Shown one piece after another: positions 1-12,400 of a DNA stretch of 64,000 nucleotides. Both the position numbers and the translations under genes were made by a program. The notes beneath the pieces were generated by a model that was given only the letters and a program-made list of their open reading frames with translations, ran no database searches and was not told where the DNA came from. This stretch comes from Phytophthora hibernalis. Taxonomy: Eukaryota > Oomycota > Peronosporomycetes > Peronosporales > Peronosporaceae. The number at the start of each line of letters is the position of its first letter. The stretch's first letter is position 1. The DNA is taken from positions 172,291 through 236,290 of the forward strand of contig JAAKBF010000061.1 of the NCBI GenBank assembly GCA_012656075.1, written 5' to 3'.

Positions 1-525
1 TGTACGGCGCCAAACTGCTAAGGGATTGCCTTCCGGCGTACAGTATTCTCAGAAATTCAAATTAGCGTATTCCGGCGATGCCCCCAAACATCTAGAGAAA
101 AGGTCTTGACCAGCTTTCTCGTTTGTAAATGCTCGCGGGGCGGCAATCCAGTAATTTGTTTTGTTGGTTACAAGAACGAGTATAGGACGACATGATTGGC
201 TATAATTCAGCTGTTCTTTTATATCGGACCAGGAGTCTGGATTTGTCGCATGGCATATTTTTAAGTAGAGCGTATTTTTCCGTTGTTGTCTGTAGCCAGA
301 ACGACTCGCGACAGTAACCACTGCCACGTACAAGTATTAATACACGCACACTGCATAACAAGAAGCTTGGCTTGCTCTAGACGAGTACATACATGTACTA
401 TTTAACAGCGAATGTCAGCCGCAGTAACTAACCACCACAACATCTTCAAATCGGGTCCTGCTGCAGTTTCTCGTCTCGTTGCTAGCCAGCGCATTGAGTC
501 ATTCTCTCTCGAATGAAAAAATAAC
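1..525. other. left-edge intergenic DNA
   Basis: No recognisable gene. A 94-codon open frame on the minus strand (49-333) has no domain I know and no clear start context. A TACATGTA palindrome lies near position 390. This probably holds the 3' flank of the aminotransferase gene that ends at 526. Confidence 0.4.
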
Positions 526-2023
526 TTACCGGTACTTGTCCATGAACTGCGCGTGGAACTTCGCAGTCTTCTCAATCACCTCGTCCACTGCCTCCTCAGG
601 CGGCAGAATCGTAGAGCGGAAGTGCCACGTGCCCTCCTTCTGGCCGAAACCCGAGCCGGGCACCACCACGATCCCCGTTTTGTCCAGCATCTCCATGCAG
701 TAGAACGCGTCGGGTGCCAAACCCGCTGCCTTCGCCGCCCCCACGGCCTTGGCCGACAGCGTCACGTTCGGGAACGTGTACATCGCACCCTCCGTCTCGT
801 TGCACGTGACACCCTCCAACTCATTGAACGCCTGCACGAGCTTCTTGGCGCGGCGCTGGAGCGCCTCCAGCGTGCCGTCACGCTGCACCACGTAGCGCGT
901 ACGACGCGTCTCCGGCCTGCGGCGGGTTCGTCATCATTCCCACCATCAGCTGGCCCTCGATGTTCGAGCACAGGTTCACCGACATGAGCTTGTAGAACTG
1001 CTCCTTCGCGCCGTCGTCGATGTTCACCAGCTCCATGTAGCCTCCGCGACGACCGCACTCACCCGTGAACCCCTTGGACGTCGAGTGGAACGAGATCAAC
1101 TCCACGTCGTCGTACTCGCGGCCCATGTCACGCAGCACCTTCTTGAACGACAAGAACTCCTTGCCCTCGGCGTACACGTTCTCCTGGTACACCTCGTCGG
1201 CCAGAATCAGGATGCCCTCCTGCTTGCAGAACTTGATGATCTCCTCCATGTTGTCCGCCGACAGACACTGGCCCGTTGGGTTGCCGGGGTTGATAACGGC
1301 GATGGCACGCACCGTCTTGCCAGCGTCGCGAGCCTCTTTAACAGCGCGCGCCAACTCCTTGACGCCAAGGCCCCAGGCGTTCTCCTCGTCCAGGTAGTAG
1401 CCAACCAAGGTGCCGCCGTTGATGGCAATGGCCGCCGAGTACAGCGGGTACTGCGGGATGGGGGTCAGGATGGCGTCGTCCTCATTGCGGATCAGTGCCA
1501 GCAGCGAGTTCTGCACGGCCGGGCTCGCACCGTCCGTGAGGTAAATGTCCTCTGGGTCGGTCGGGTGGCCGTCACGACGCTGCATGAAGCGCGCGACTTC
1601 CTCACGCACGACGGCCGAGCCTTTGCTGTGTCCGTAGGCGCCCGTTCCACCCACGATGTTGTCGATGTAGAACTTGGCGCGCGCGATGGCGTCGGGAGGG
1701 AACAGCTTCTGCGCCTCGGGCGTGTCCACGAGACCGGGCACGTTGACGAGCGCCAGCACCTGGCGGTGGAACTCGATGGGCTTCTGCTGCAGCACTTGCG
1801 GGTTGCCGATGTTGCACGGGATGACTTTGTCGAAGGGCAGCGATGTGTCACCGCGGGCCAGGCGGTCCTCGTACTCATTCGAGCGCAGCACAAGCGCGCC
1901 GCGGACGGCGTACTCGGCCTTGACGATGTTGGGGTTCAGCGTCTCAGCGGTGAGCACGGCGAAGCTGCGGCTAGCCAGGAAGGACGAGGCACGCAACTGC
2001 TTGAGGGCGTGGCGAGCGAGCAT
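526..2023 (-). CDS. ALT: alanine aminotransferase, probably mitochondrial (one frameshift)
   Basis: PLP-dependent enzyme that interconverts alanine plus 2-oxoglutarate with pyruvate plus glutamate. Visible family motifs: NPGNPTGQ in the substrate/PLP region, ILADEVYQENVY, and the PLP-lysine stretch SFHSTSKGFTGECGRRGGY. I choose the ATG at 2023 because it begins a basic, Ser/Ala-rich mitochondrial-type presequence (MLARHALKQLRASSFLASRS). The frame stays open upstream to 2131, but that part does not look conserved. The reading frame breaks near 890-900, between NPPQAGDASYAL and the continuing VVQRDGTLEALQRRAKK. A small indel in a GC-rich stretch explains it, and both sides match the family, so a sequence error is more likely than a dead gene. 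The C-terminus keeps the ALT motif PGSGFGQKEGTWHFR. Length of about 500 residues is normal. Confidence 0.93.
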
Positions 2024-3480
2024 CTTGTGTGGACAGGAGGGGCTTGACGCTTGCGCTTGGAGGACCGTTGAAGAATGAGCGTCGGCTGTGGGCGGAGCTG
2101 GTCGAGAGCGGAGATGGGCGATGCGGATCAAAGCTCCTCGTATCCTTGCTGCACGTCCAAGCTATAGAAAGGGCGCTTTTGACCAATCCGGTGCGCTGGC
2201 AAAATCGCCTCAAATTAACTGTCAGAAACGCCTCAATGAGGTAAGTGAAGATTGAGTTTTTAGTCGGGTTGGCAGCGTCCTAGATGCGATGCCTCTTTGA
2301 GGATTGTCGATGTTTGTCCAGCGTCATTCAGGGCGCACGCTGGTTGAAGCAACTGAACTACACGTCGCAACCGGCCGCATGTACAGTGTACCGGTACCGA
2401 AGATCTGCTCGACTGAGCAACTGAGTTATACGAGTGAGATGTTTACAGCGGGTGGGAATCAAATCTCCTCTGCTCAATAGCATCGCGAGTGCAGTAAGTT
2501 ACAGTAAGACCTGTAAAGCGAGCGCACACCCTCTTGATGTCATCCTTCTTGGCGTCCGCTGTCCGCTGATTATTCCAAGCCCGTTCCCTTGGCTGTGGGT
2601 TCGCTAGACAGTAGATAGGGACCCCTGAAAGCAGACTGCTCCGAATGCGCGAGCATCCTAGTCATCCGGTCAATAGTGCGCACCAATCTAACCCCGGACT
2701 TGGTCAACGGACCCACGTGCCCTTCGAGGAGTGCCCCCGTGAAGCCCGAAGTATCGAACCAGCAGAACGAGAAAGCGAGGCGGAGAAGAAAGATACAGTC
2801 ATGGTGGATGAGGAACCTTACAGAGATCTTCTACAGTAGTGATAAGTAGCTTCTTCACCCTCTCGATGTCATCAAGTTGATTCAACTTAGTTGAACCACA
2901 CAGTACCGTACCGGAAAGCCTGGAGGGGCAATGATCTACCGCAGTGTTGGCCCTTGTTATTAACGTTGATCTCTAGACGCGCAACTTGCAAGTTTGTAGC
3001 GCTTAAATGAGGAGCTACCTCATTCTAGCGTTTCACCTAACCTAGTGAGCATCCCCACCACAAAAATTTATGTAGGATGGTATTCTGTACCTATAATATG
3101 GGCATTGGCAGCCCAAATCTCAGGCCATTGGAAAAGGGAAACACTTTCCAAATACTGGAAGGTGCCCATTTCAGTTTGGTCTCAAAACCTAGAAAGGACG
3201 GGGGCATCCAATCAAAGGGCGGTATAAACGGAGATCTGTGATTGGTGTGACGCGCTGTTGCAGACCAGAATAAATAGGCATATTGTATTTTTATAAGTGG
3301 TGCGCATTCTTTTGACAAGCATGCTTCATCGACACTTGCACTCAAGATGACGAACAGCGCAAGATACAAAGTACCGGTACTTGTAAAAACTTCATGTTGG
3401 TTGATATATTGACAAGCAAAGCGGCGGCGACAACTACAGCTCAACCGCTACTCGTCGTTTTGACCTGCATAACTGATCGC
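2024..3480. other. intergenic region between ALT and PFK
   Basis: About 1.45 kb with no gene I can support. Small open frames (2645-2839 plus, 3045-3227 plus, 3091-3444 minus) lack recognisable domains. The region has two copies of the palindrome GTACCGGTAC (near 2388 and 3371), a motif that recurs in the window. It should contain the ALT promoter near 2030-2250 and the 3' end of the PFK transcript just above 3480. Confidence 0.4.
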
Positions 3481-5007
3481 TTAGTCCGAAGACTTTGCGC
3501 CCTTGATGCCGCCCTCGTGGGCCGTGTTGGGCTGGCGTGTCAAACACAGCACACGCTCCCAAGTGCGTCCGAATGGGTCCATGCAACGCGGCGAGTTGCG
3601 TGTGATGGCTTCAATGGGGAAGTACACCACACGGTTGGCGCTGAGGCCCACCGTGAAGCCGGTGTAGCCGGCCATGGCACCGTGCACGGCATTCTGGCCA
3701 AGCAGCATGCAGTACAGACTGTCGGCGGCGTTGGCTGGCACCGAACGGATCATGTACGAGGGGTCAATGTACTTGACGGTGCACTCCTTGCCCTTCTTGG
3801 CAAAGTGCTCCTGGATGCGGTCCTTCATGAAGGCACCGATGGGCGGCAGCTTCTTGTTGCCACCGGCATCAGCCTCAACCGACGTGCCAAGCAGCTCCTC
3901 ACCGGCGCCTTCAGCGACGACGACAACACCGTGTCCCTGCTCCTCCACCACATGCTCGAGGTGGTCAAGGCAGCTGCGTGGGCCGTCTAGCTCGATTGGA
4001 ATCTCCGGGACACAGCACAAGTTCACATCACCACTGGAGAGTGACGCGTGGGCAGCAATGAAACCGGCGCTGCGGCCCATGAGCTTGACAACACCAATAC
4101 CGTTGGGTACGCAACGAGCCTCCGTGCTGGCTGAGCGGATGGCGCGCTGAGCCTCCTCAACGGCCGTGTTGAAGCCGAAACTACGATCCAGAAGGTCAAC
4201 GTCATTGTCGATGGTCTTGGGCACACCGGCCACGGCAATAGCCAGGTTACGACGACGACACTCCTCGGAGATCTTGTTAGCAGCACGGTGCGTGCCATCA
4301 CCGCCGATCACATACACCTGCGAGACGCCGTACGTGGTGAGGAAGTCGATGATCTTGTCCTGGTCGAAGCCACCACGGTTCGAGCCGAGGATGGTGCCGC
4401 CGTAGTGGTGGATATTAGCGACCGACTTGGGGGTCAGCATGAGGGGAGCCTCCTTTTGGTCCAGCGAGTCCCAGTTGTAGAAGCCGGCAAAGCCCATGCG
4501 GATTCCGTAGATGTCACGCACACCGTACAGGTTCCACAGAGCAAGGGTCACGTCGCGCACGACGTTGTTGAGGCCGGGGCACAGACCACCGCAGGTCACA
4601 ATGGCAGCCTTGACCTTGGCGGGGTCGAAGTACGTGTTTCCACGCGGACCGGCACGCACATAGGCGCGTGAAACGGCCTCCTGTCCGTCGTTGCGGCGGA
4701 TGTCGCCCAGAATCACGTCGGACTCGCCCATGATCTTGTTGTACGTGCTCTTGCGCTCCACCGAGTCCTCGGCCTGCGTGTCGAGCTTGCGGCGGTTGCA
4801 CACCTGGTTGTCCTTCTCGGGCAGCCATTGGCGCAGGTTGGGCACGGGCAGCAGGTACGTCTTCTCGATGCTCACACCGTCCACGAGCACCATCTCGCCG
4901 AAGCCCTTGGGGTGTTTGCTGGAGAAAGGTGCTTCCTTGTGTGCGGCCTGGAAGGCGGCGGCCGAGGAGTCCACAGACTCGCGGCGGGAGAAACTCGTGG
5001 TGCTCAT
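3481..5007 (-). CDS. PFK: ATP-dependent 6-phosphofructokinase, plant type
   Basis: Intact 508-codon frame. It catalyses phosphorylation of fructose 6-phosphate to fructose 1,6-bisphosphate, the committed glycolytic step in the cytosol. Motifs in order: TCGGLCPGLNNVVRD in the nucleotide loop (about residue 140), GIRMGFAGF, GGTILGSNRGGFD, VIGGDGTHRAA (about 237), VPKTIDNDVDLLDRSFGF (about 266) and KLMGRSAGFIA. The glycine in GGDGT predicts ATP as phosphoryl donor (pyrophosphate enzymes have Asp there). The lysine in PKTIDND is shared with plant ATP-PFKs, so the combination fits the plant/stramenopile ATP clade. No intron and no frameshift, unlike many neighbours. It is divergent from the AARSD1 gene, 357 bp away. 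Donor specificity is inferred from the signature residues only. Confidence 0.93.
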   Translation of the reverse strand: MSTTSFSRRESVDSSAAAFQAAHKEAPFSSKHPKGFGEMVLVDGVSIEKTYLLPVPNLRQWLPEKDNQVCNRRKLDTQAEDSVERKSTYNKIMGESDVILGDIRRNDGQEAVSRAYVRAGPRGNTYFDPAKVKAAIVTCGGLCPGLNNVVRDVTLALWNLYGVRDIYGIRMGFAGFYNWDSLDQKEAPLMLTPKSVANIHHYGGTILGSNRGGFDQDKIIDFLTTYGVSQVYVIGGDGTHRAANKISEECRRRNLAIAVAGVPKTIDNDVDLLDRSFGFNTAVEEAQRAIRSASTEARCVPNGIGVVKLMGRSAGFIAAHASLSSGDVNLCCVPEIPIELDGPRSCLDHLEHVVEEQGHGVVVVAEGAGEELLGTSVEADAGGNKKLPPIGAFMKDRIQEHFAKKGKECTVKYIDPSYMIRSVPANAADSLYCMLLGQNAVHGAMAGYTGFTVGLSANRVVYFPIEAITRNSPRCMDPFGRTWERVLCLTRQPNTAHEGGIKGAKSSD

Positions 5008-5364
5008 GGTAGGGTGAGGAAGGTGACGCGCTTACAAGCTTGCTCTTCTCGTTGTGGGGAGCCACGCACAACGTCGATGGCCACGGAGCAAAGATTCGAA
5101 GACGCCCAATCTTGATTGCTCGCCCCTGATTGGACAGTGATCGGGTATTGCGCATAGAAACACGACGCTCCAAGCACCATAAAATGCAAAAACTACGGTT
5201 CTAGCATCACTTTAATTTGAAAACACGTAATACAGCCAAAACAAAATTTTAAAATTCGCACATGCTCTGCGCTAAACAAAATTAATTAATTTCTGATCGC
5301 ATACAATTGCGCAGTCATTTCGCTTTTCTGACGTCTGTGACATCTCGTCTAGTCAAGCTTGCTC
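5008..5364. promoter_or_regulatory. shared intergenic region, PFK (-) and AARSD1 (+)
   Basis: 357 bp between two divergent start codons, so both promoters should lie here. The right half (5190-5300) is AT-rich (TTTAATTTGAAAAC, AAACAAAATTAATTAA). I do not see a TATA box or a firmly recognisable oomycete initiator. Confidence 0.4.
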
Positions 5365-6895
5365 ATGGCCCCCACTGGAGCTGCAGTAGCCGCCGCGACG
5401 GCGGCCTCTGTGGCCGCGAGCATGACCCGCATGGCGTTGGCCCCTGCACCCCCAGGAGCTCTTGCCTGTCAGCGAGACTCGTCGCTGCGCTCGCTCCGTA
5501 CGGCGGTGCACGCGTGTCACGAGCGCGTAATTCCTGCCACTAAGAAGGCCAAGGCCCAGCACTTCTACGAGCTGGAGCTGCAGGACACAGGTGCGCAAGG
5601 ATGAGATTTGCCATGTTTACGCCTCGTCATTGCACTGGGTGCTAATTGGGTGTTGATTGTGCGTTGGCAGTGCTCTTCCCCGAAGGCGGAGGCCAGCCTT
5701 GGGATACCGGCAACATCAATGGCCTGCCAGTGGACCAAGTGTACGTGAAGGATGGTCGATGCGTGCACCGTGTAAATATGAAGGATGGAGCGATACCGGT
5801 AGTTCCATTCACTGAAGGCCAGGAGGTGGTGGCCAACGTGGACTGGACTCGTCGCTTCGACCACATGCAGCAGCACTCGGCGCAGCACCTCTTCAGTGCG
5901 ATTGCAGAGAAGTATGGCTATGATACCACCACGTGGTCACTTGGCGAAGAGCGCTGCAATGTGGAGCTTGTGCCAATGGATACTGTCGCCGTGTCCGGTG
6001 AAGCTGGCAAGAAGGTTGGCAAGGAGAAGAATGTGATCCCTGCCGATGTCCTCGAGAAGATCGAGGCGGACGTGAATGAAGCCATCGTGCAAGGGCTGGC
6101 TATGACGCCATCGTTTGCAAAGCCTGGGACGGAGGAATGGGAACAGATCGCGGCCAAGTTTGAGCCCGGGCAGATGCCCAAGGCTATGCGCATTGTGACT
6201 ATTGACGGCCTGGATGTGAACCCGTGCTGCGGTACGCACGTCCAGAACCTCGCACACTTACGATCTCTGCGAGTACTGAATACGGAGTTTGCGCGTGGAG
6301 CTACTCGCGTCTGGTTCGTCGCTGGTAACCGTGTGAACCGCGAGTTTTCTCGAATGCAAGTGCCTTCAGCGATTGTATGGATGACAAAGCGGTAACTCAT
6401 TGGTGTTTCTGTATGATGCAGGTTGAAGAATGAGCATGCGATGACGAAGTTGTTGAGCAGTGCGCCTGACGACCACGCGTCTCGAGTGGATAAACTGCTG
6501 CAGTTCCAGAAGAGTGCATCAAAAGAGCTTAAAAGCTTGCAGAAGGAGCTTGCTGCCTCTATAGCACGCGACTTGGTAGCACGAGTAAGTGAGGGTATCG
6601 TGACTTATCACCGTGATGAGGAGATCTTGGATTTTTGCAGACTTTGCTCGGACTTTTGGGCGACGCGAAGAATGATACTCTGTTCGTTCTCACGGCTGGT
6701 GAGCTGCGTGGTGAAGGTGTATTCCTTATTGCCGGGCCTCCTGCGTTCATCATTGCGAATGGAAGGTCTGTGCTGCCACTTATTGACGGAAAGGGTGGTG
6801 GTGGCAAGAACGGCATCATTCAAGGAAAAGCAAAGGCGTTGGCCAAGATCGACACTTTGGTTGCGAAGCTCCAGGAGCTACGTCTCCAGAAGTAA
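5365..6895 (+). CDS. AARSD1: alanyl-tRNA editing protein (AlaX/AARSD1 type)
   Basis: Free-standing editing-domain protein expected to hydrolyse mischarged Ser-tRNA(Ala). Predicted exons are 5365-5590, 5671-6343, 6422-6584 and 6641-6895, with introns 5591-5670 (GTGCGC..GCAG), 6344-6421 (GTTTTC..GCAG) and 6585-6640 (GTAAGT..GCAG). Together they give an uninterrupted 438-residue protein. Motifs: LFPEGGGQP, the zinc-binding HMQQHSAQHLF, the second zinc site NPCCGTH, and a C-terminal GPPAFI..GKGGGGK region like human AARSD1. The donor at 6344 is non-standard in its downstream bases. I chose it because it keeps the frame and aligns with the family (GNRV then a KLLSSAPDDH helix), so it is the least certain junction. 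The N-terminal ~25 residues are Ala-rich and may be an extension or a weak targeting peptide. Confidence 0.9.
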
Positions 6896-7090
6896 GGCAC
6901 ACAGTCCATGCTAATGCAGTCAAGGAAACGTATTGCAGACCCAGCAGTAAAGCTGGCGTCGACATTAACTTTGTTCTAATGATGCTCAGTTAAGCTCTGA
7001 GCGAAAAGTATTGCTCGTCTGGTAGTAAATTCTGTCTGTGCTAATCACCGACGGTGGTAGCAGCGCTTGTGTTGGTCATCAGCCAGTGGC

Positions 7091-8575
7091 TTACACCATT
7101 GTGTATCCGCGGCGGCGAGCCGAGTAGACCTTGAACGTCGTAAATGCTAGTCCCACCACCATAGCAACGCCAATGACAGTCAAGAACGAGTAACGTGGGA
7201 AACCATGGTTGCCCTCCACGATGGATCCCTGTGCGAGAGCAGCTTGGTCGTGGCCCAGCACTGGCTTGTGGTAGTCACAGATAGCCTCCCATGTGCCCGT
7301 TCTAGCGACGTGACCAGAGATAATGCTGTTGAACTCATCCAGAGGGCAGTCCGCCACGGAGCACTTCGTAAGCTTCACCTGCTCACGCTCAGTGAAAGGC
7401 GACCACATGTATGTTCGCACAAAGTAGGCCTCCTTAGTTTGAGTGTCTCCAGCGGTGGTCGTGCTCGCGCGCAGTTCGAAAAACATTGTGGTTCCGGGGT
7501 GAAGAGCAGATACGTTCAGCGCCGTGGGTAATCCCTCGAAATGGAATTCCCAGCCCAGCATCATGCCCAAACCGTGGAGCAGTTCGCGGTGGCCGTGGAA
7601 TGAGTAGTAACGGTACTCTGCGGGTGATGGCGCCGTCGGCACAGCTCCCTCCTGAAGGGTGCTCATAAGCAAGTCGCCAAAACCGCCAACCCAGTACGTG
7701 ATTTCACGGTCTGTCGAGTAGTATCGCTCCATAAGATTCGTGAACGCCAACTGCTCAAGCTTCTGACGCGCTTCAACCGTCATTCCCTCGGGAAGTGGCA
7801 GGCCTTCGTCGTGGTCGAAGATGAACATGTCTGCCAAGTCCTTCACGCCCAACACAACATCCTCGCCCTCAGGCACATTGGGAATATCCTCCACGGCCAC
7901 GCCGCAAACTTCACCCAACTGGTCAAGAGTGTCGCGGTACTGCTCGAAAGCTCGGGCGCGCGCTTCTCCGCATACACAGCCAGATCGGCATCCATTGTGC
8001 TCTTGCAAGGGCCCTTGGGTGCAGCAAACGCGTGCTCGTTCTCCACCAACTGCATGGTAATAGGCACAGGTTGGTGTGGGAAGCCATACGGGCCCGTTCC
8101 GTCCGGATAGAGACCGTAGCCCACCGCCGTCGCGCTCTGCGAGCAGCGCGTGGCAGCGTCCGCGCGGAAGTACGTCTCAAAGTGCGAGTGGTTGACGCCG
8201 TTAAGCGAGCGCGACAGGAAGGCCTCCTCGTGCTGCGGCTCGTCCACCATGTACGTGCGACGCACGTACTCGCCCACGGCCTGCAACTGCTTCATGCCGA
8301 TCTCCGTGAGCTGCGTGAGCGGCACCTTGTAGGCGTCCAGGTTGACCTTGTTGCGCGGGCATGTGGCCTTCACAATATCGTTCGGCGCCCGACTACCGTG
8401 GCGAGACAACGTCACCAGGCGACGCAGTTCACTGCAGGGTAATAGGTCACAACATGTCAGTGACTCGAAGCTAGACGGGAGCGTAGCGTGAGACGCACCT
8501 TGGTGCTTCCTCGGCGGAGATTGAGGCTGCGGTGGACAGCACCGCGAGCAATAGCGCAGACGCAATGCGCACCAT
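7091..8575 (-). CDS. histidine acid phosphatase, membrane-anchored (one frameshift)
   Basis: Secretory-route phosphomonoesterase of the histidine phosphatase clan (acid phosphatase/MINPP-like). The ATG at 8575 starts a signal peptide (MVRIASALLLAVLSTAASIS). A 67-bp intron (8432-8498, GTGCGT..TGCAG) then joins to the catalytic LSRHGSRAPND. The usual distal HD/HAE proton-donor motif appears as FHGHRELLHG, closest to HAE but written HRE. Near the C-terminus a hydrophobic helix (TVIGVAMVVGLAFTTF) and a short basic tail predict a type I membrane anchor, as in lysosomal acid phosphatase. The frame shifts near 7955-7970 in a CG-alternating stretch (KRA|RAFEQYRD). Both halves are well preserved, so I suspect a sequence error. 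Substrate is unknown. Divergent from SEC31. Confidence 0.85.
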
Positions 8576-9411
8576 TCTTCCCGAGCTTGACTTGCGGTCT
8601 TGGACGCTACTTGAGGAATGGACGAAAAAGAACCCACTGTAATCAGGAAGTGACAATACTGGAGTATACAGGGGCAGATTTGGTGCGCGATTTGGGGAAT
8701 CTGGAGATTCCACCTTCAACTCCAAGATCTTTCATGCAAACGGTAAACGGTGGAGGACAACTTGCACCAGCTATTGGATGCCGCCGTTGGCAAAACGGTT
8801 CGATGTCGTTGAAGCTCTAGAGTAGGAATATTAATAGGAACTTTCCTGGTTGTCACTGCCGCTCCAGAGAAGCACTGGCAAGACGAACAACCTTGGTGCC
8901 GCAGTGTAGACGCGTCGTCCATATCCAATTCGTGACATAAAGAAGTATTAATATGGACATGGACTTGGAAATGCTGCGAACACCACCAGCACGGTTGTTG
9001 CGAGATCGATTGCAAAATTTGCTACGATGCTGAGACGGCATCGGAATTGCAGGCGTCATTATTTGTGACCTACTGCTCTCCTGCTGTTAAGCTTAGGTGA
9101 TATCCACACGTGCAGCGTGTTGTCAAAGTTCACAATGCCGCTGGTCTCCAATAAGGTAGACAGATCTCTTATTCTGCCGGGCCGACAGCAGAACGGATGT
9201 TGAAGCTCTTAAGTTGCAGGACCGGCCAAAGCTTTTGTCCAATCCAAAATGCGCACCTCAATCCGCACTTAACCACCCTTCAACTGTACTCGTCGCCACG
9301 TGCTTCCCCCTCGTGCGCGATCCGTGATCATACAGTCAGTTTGGCGGCGGCCCAAGACGATCAAGAAGAGCTTGCCTATAGACGGAGGACGCACCCATTA
9401 GACAGATAACC
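8576..9411. other. intergenic region, phosphatase (-) / SEC31 (+)
   Basis: 836 bp between divergent start codons. No credible ORF or RNA gene. Both promoters must lie here. I see no strong repeat or known motif. Confidence 0.4.
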
Positions 9412-12400
9412 ATGTCGTTGCTCAAGGAGATCCACGCCAACGCGGCCGTGGCCTGGAGCCCCGTGAAGCGGCGTGCAGAGCTCTTGGCGCTCGGCTCCAA
9501 GGGCGACGGCGGCGTGGGCTTCGAGAACAACGGCGGCGAGTTCAAGCTCGTGGCCATGGACCTGAGCGACCCGGAGCGCGGCATGCTCACGCTGGGCGCC
9601 GTCAAGACGGCCTCGCGCTTCACGTCGCTAGCCTGGCGGGATGTGCCGCGCCACCACGACACGTGTCCCTACGGCATCATCGCCGGTGGCATGGCGGACG
9701 GCTCCGTGTCGCTCTGGAACCCGGCGCTGCTACTGGACCGCGAGCCGGGTACTGACGCGCCCGCGTCATGCGAGATCGGTCGCATCACGCGCCACAAGGG
9801 CGCAGTCAACGCGCTGCAGTTCAACCCGCACGAGGACAGCGCGCACCTGCTGGCTTCGGGCGGCAGTGACGGCGAGGTGTACATCATGTCGCTGGAGAAG
9901 CTGGCCAGTCCCGGAGTGTTCACACCCGGCGGCCCTTCCACTCCACAGGCACAGGCCAACGAGATCACGAGCGTGGCGTGGAACACCCAAGTGAACTACA
10001 TCCTGGCCACGGGCTCGCAGAACGGCACAGTCGTGGTCTGGGACCTTAAGCAGAAGAAGCCCTGGTGTGAGCTGCGCGACCCGCGCGCGGAGCCGCCACT
10101 GCCATCGCGTGGAACCCGAACGAGGGACTGCAGATCGCCACGGCCTCGGGGGACGACCAGCACCCCTCTGTGAAGCTCTGGGACCTGCGCAACTCGACCA
10201 GCACGCCGCTCGCCGAGTTCCATGACCACACGGCCGGCGTTCTCTCTATGTCGTGGTGCCCCAATGACCCCGGCCTTCTGCTCTCGTGCGGCAAGGACAA
10301 CCGCACGCTGCTGTGGGACCTCTTCTCGCGCAAGACCGTGGCGGAATTCCCCTCTGACGCCCCCAACGCACCTTCGATGGGATCAGATCAGTTCTTCGGC
10401 GGTGGTCTGGCGGGACAGCGTCGATGGAATGTGCAGTGGTCTCCTCAGGTTCCTGCGGTTGCTTCGACGTGCTCGCTTGACGGTAAGTTGCAGATCTGGG
10501 GCGTCTCTGGTGGTGGCAACCCGGATTGCCGCCCGCCGAAGTGGATGCGTCGCCCGGCCGGTGCGTCTTTTGGATTTGGAGGCAAGTTGATTACCATTGC
10601 CAACCCGCAAGAGCCCGCGGCTCCCAACGGTGACAACCGTCGCCTGATTCACGTGCAACGCGTGATCAGTGACACAGGACTGGTGGCTGAAGCAGAGGCT
10701 TTGGACCGTTCACTCGAAACGAAGGATTTCAAGGGACATTGCGAGCAGAAAATTGCTTCGGCGGCAACAGCAGAAGAGCGTAGTGTGTGGAGTTTTATGA
10801 AGATTCTTTTCGAGAAGGACGCGCGCCAGCACCTGCTGCTTCACCTAGGATTGGATGCGGAAAAGATTAACGAATTGAACGCAAAGTTCAACCCGGAAGC
10901 CGCGGCGGCGCAGAATGCTGCTGCCGCTCTACCTGCTGCTGATTTGACGGCGCAGGCACCTGGACCTCAAGTGGACCCCGTGACCGGAGCGTTGCTCAGT
11001 GACCGGATCGATGTGCGTATTTTTGTTGTTGCGGGCAATGGGATCTATTTATTTGTATAACTCACCTTCCGTTGATGTATACGTCTGTTTAGTCTGGTCT
11101 AGGAGCAGACGACGTTTTCTCGTCGGGCTTCCACCCGAATGGTGGCGACCAGACTGCCGCTGCAATTCCCGCATATCCGTTGTCGGACGTCTCCGCCCTG
11201 GCTGCTGCGCTCCTTCAGCGCTGGACGAGGACAAGAGCAAGCGCCTGGATGCTGTTCCTGCTCCGGTGTACACAGAGGAGTCCGAGAGCACTGATGCAGG
11301 CGCTGCTTGTGGGCAACTTCGAAGTTGCTGTCAACTGCTGCCTGGCTTACAACCAGCTTGCAGACGCGCTTCTGCTTGCCTCCTGTGGTGGACCCGAACT
11401 CTGGGAGAAGACTCAGCGCGCGTTCTTCGCGCACCAGCAACGACCTGTGATGCGGGTAGTGTCGGCAATTATTAAAAACGAGCTCACCGAGCTCGTGGAA
11501 GAATCGGATCTGAGTGAATGGCGTGAGACCTTGGCAATCTTGAGCACCTATGCCAAAAGCGAAGAGTTCCCGTCTCTTTGCGACAAGTTGGCCACGCGAC
11601 TGGAAGCGGCTGGCGACCTGCACTCGGCTACGCTGTGCTTCATGTGCGCTGTGAACGTCGAGAAGACCGTGAATGCGTGGTGCAAGGAAAGTGAGGTTGA
11701 GGCTCGCACACACGGTCACACGTTTGCGCTTCACCGCCTTGTTGAGAAGGTATCGGTGTTTGCCATGGCGGTGGACCAACCCGATCAGTCTATGGGCCCC
11801 GAGGTGGCGCAGCGCTTTGCTGAGTATGCCTCTTTGGTGCGTAGCAATTGAGTATCCCTGGTATGTATCTAGGGGTATCAGCTAACCTCGTTTTGGCATG
11901 TGTGCATTTTAGATGGCTGCTGAGGGCCGACTGGATATTGCCGCCAAGTACGCGCGCTTCCCAGACCTGAGCTGCGCGATCTTGAAGGACCGCATTTACA
12001 ACGCTTACCCGATGCAGGGCTACCAGCCGCCTCCGTTCCCGTTCGACTTGGTTCAGGTTCAGTCACAGGCACAGATTCAGCAGCAGCAAGAGCAGCAACA
12101 GCAACAGCAACAACAGCAGCAGCAGCAGCGTCAGGCTCCTGCCCAGCAGCAGAGAGGCTACGGCAACAAACCTGCATACGGCGCAGCAAGGAACCAGTAT
12201 GGTGCTCCTGCCGCGCCGACGCCGGTTCCTGCCCCCACTCCGATGCCTACGCCTGGCTTTGGCGCTCAAGGTGCAGGGTACCCACCTCAGCAGCAAGCTT
12301 CAGTACCGACTCCTGCTTTCCCTGGTCGCCCTGGTGGATACCAGCCGGCACCACAGCAAGCATCATACCCTGGAGCGTCTGGTCTGCCTCCGCAGCCCCA

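Noticed and set aside
553..2047. Long plus-strand ORFs opposite alanine aminotransferase (144, 110, 320 codons)
   Set aside because: They mirror a conserved minus-strand enzyme. GC-rich third positions create antisense open frames; their translations show no domains.
3394..4671. Plus-strand ORFs opposite phosphofructokinase
   Set aside because: Shadows of the intact minus-strand PFK gene.
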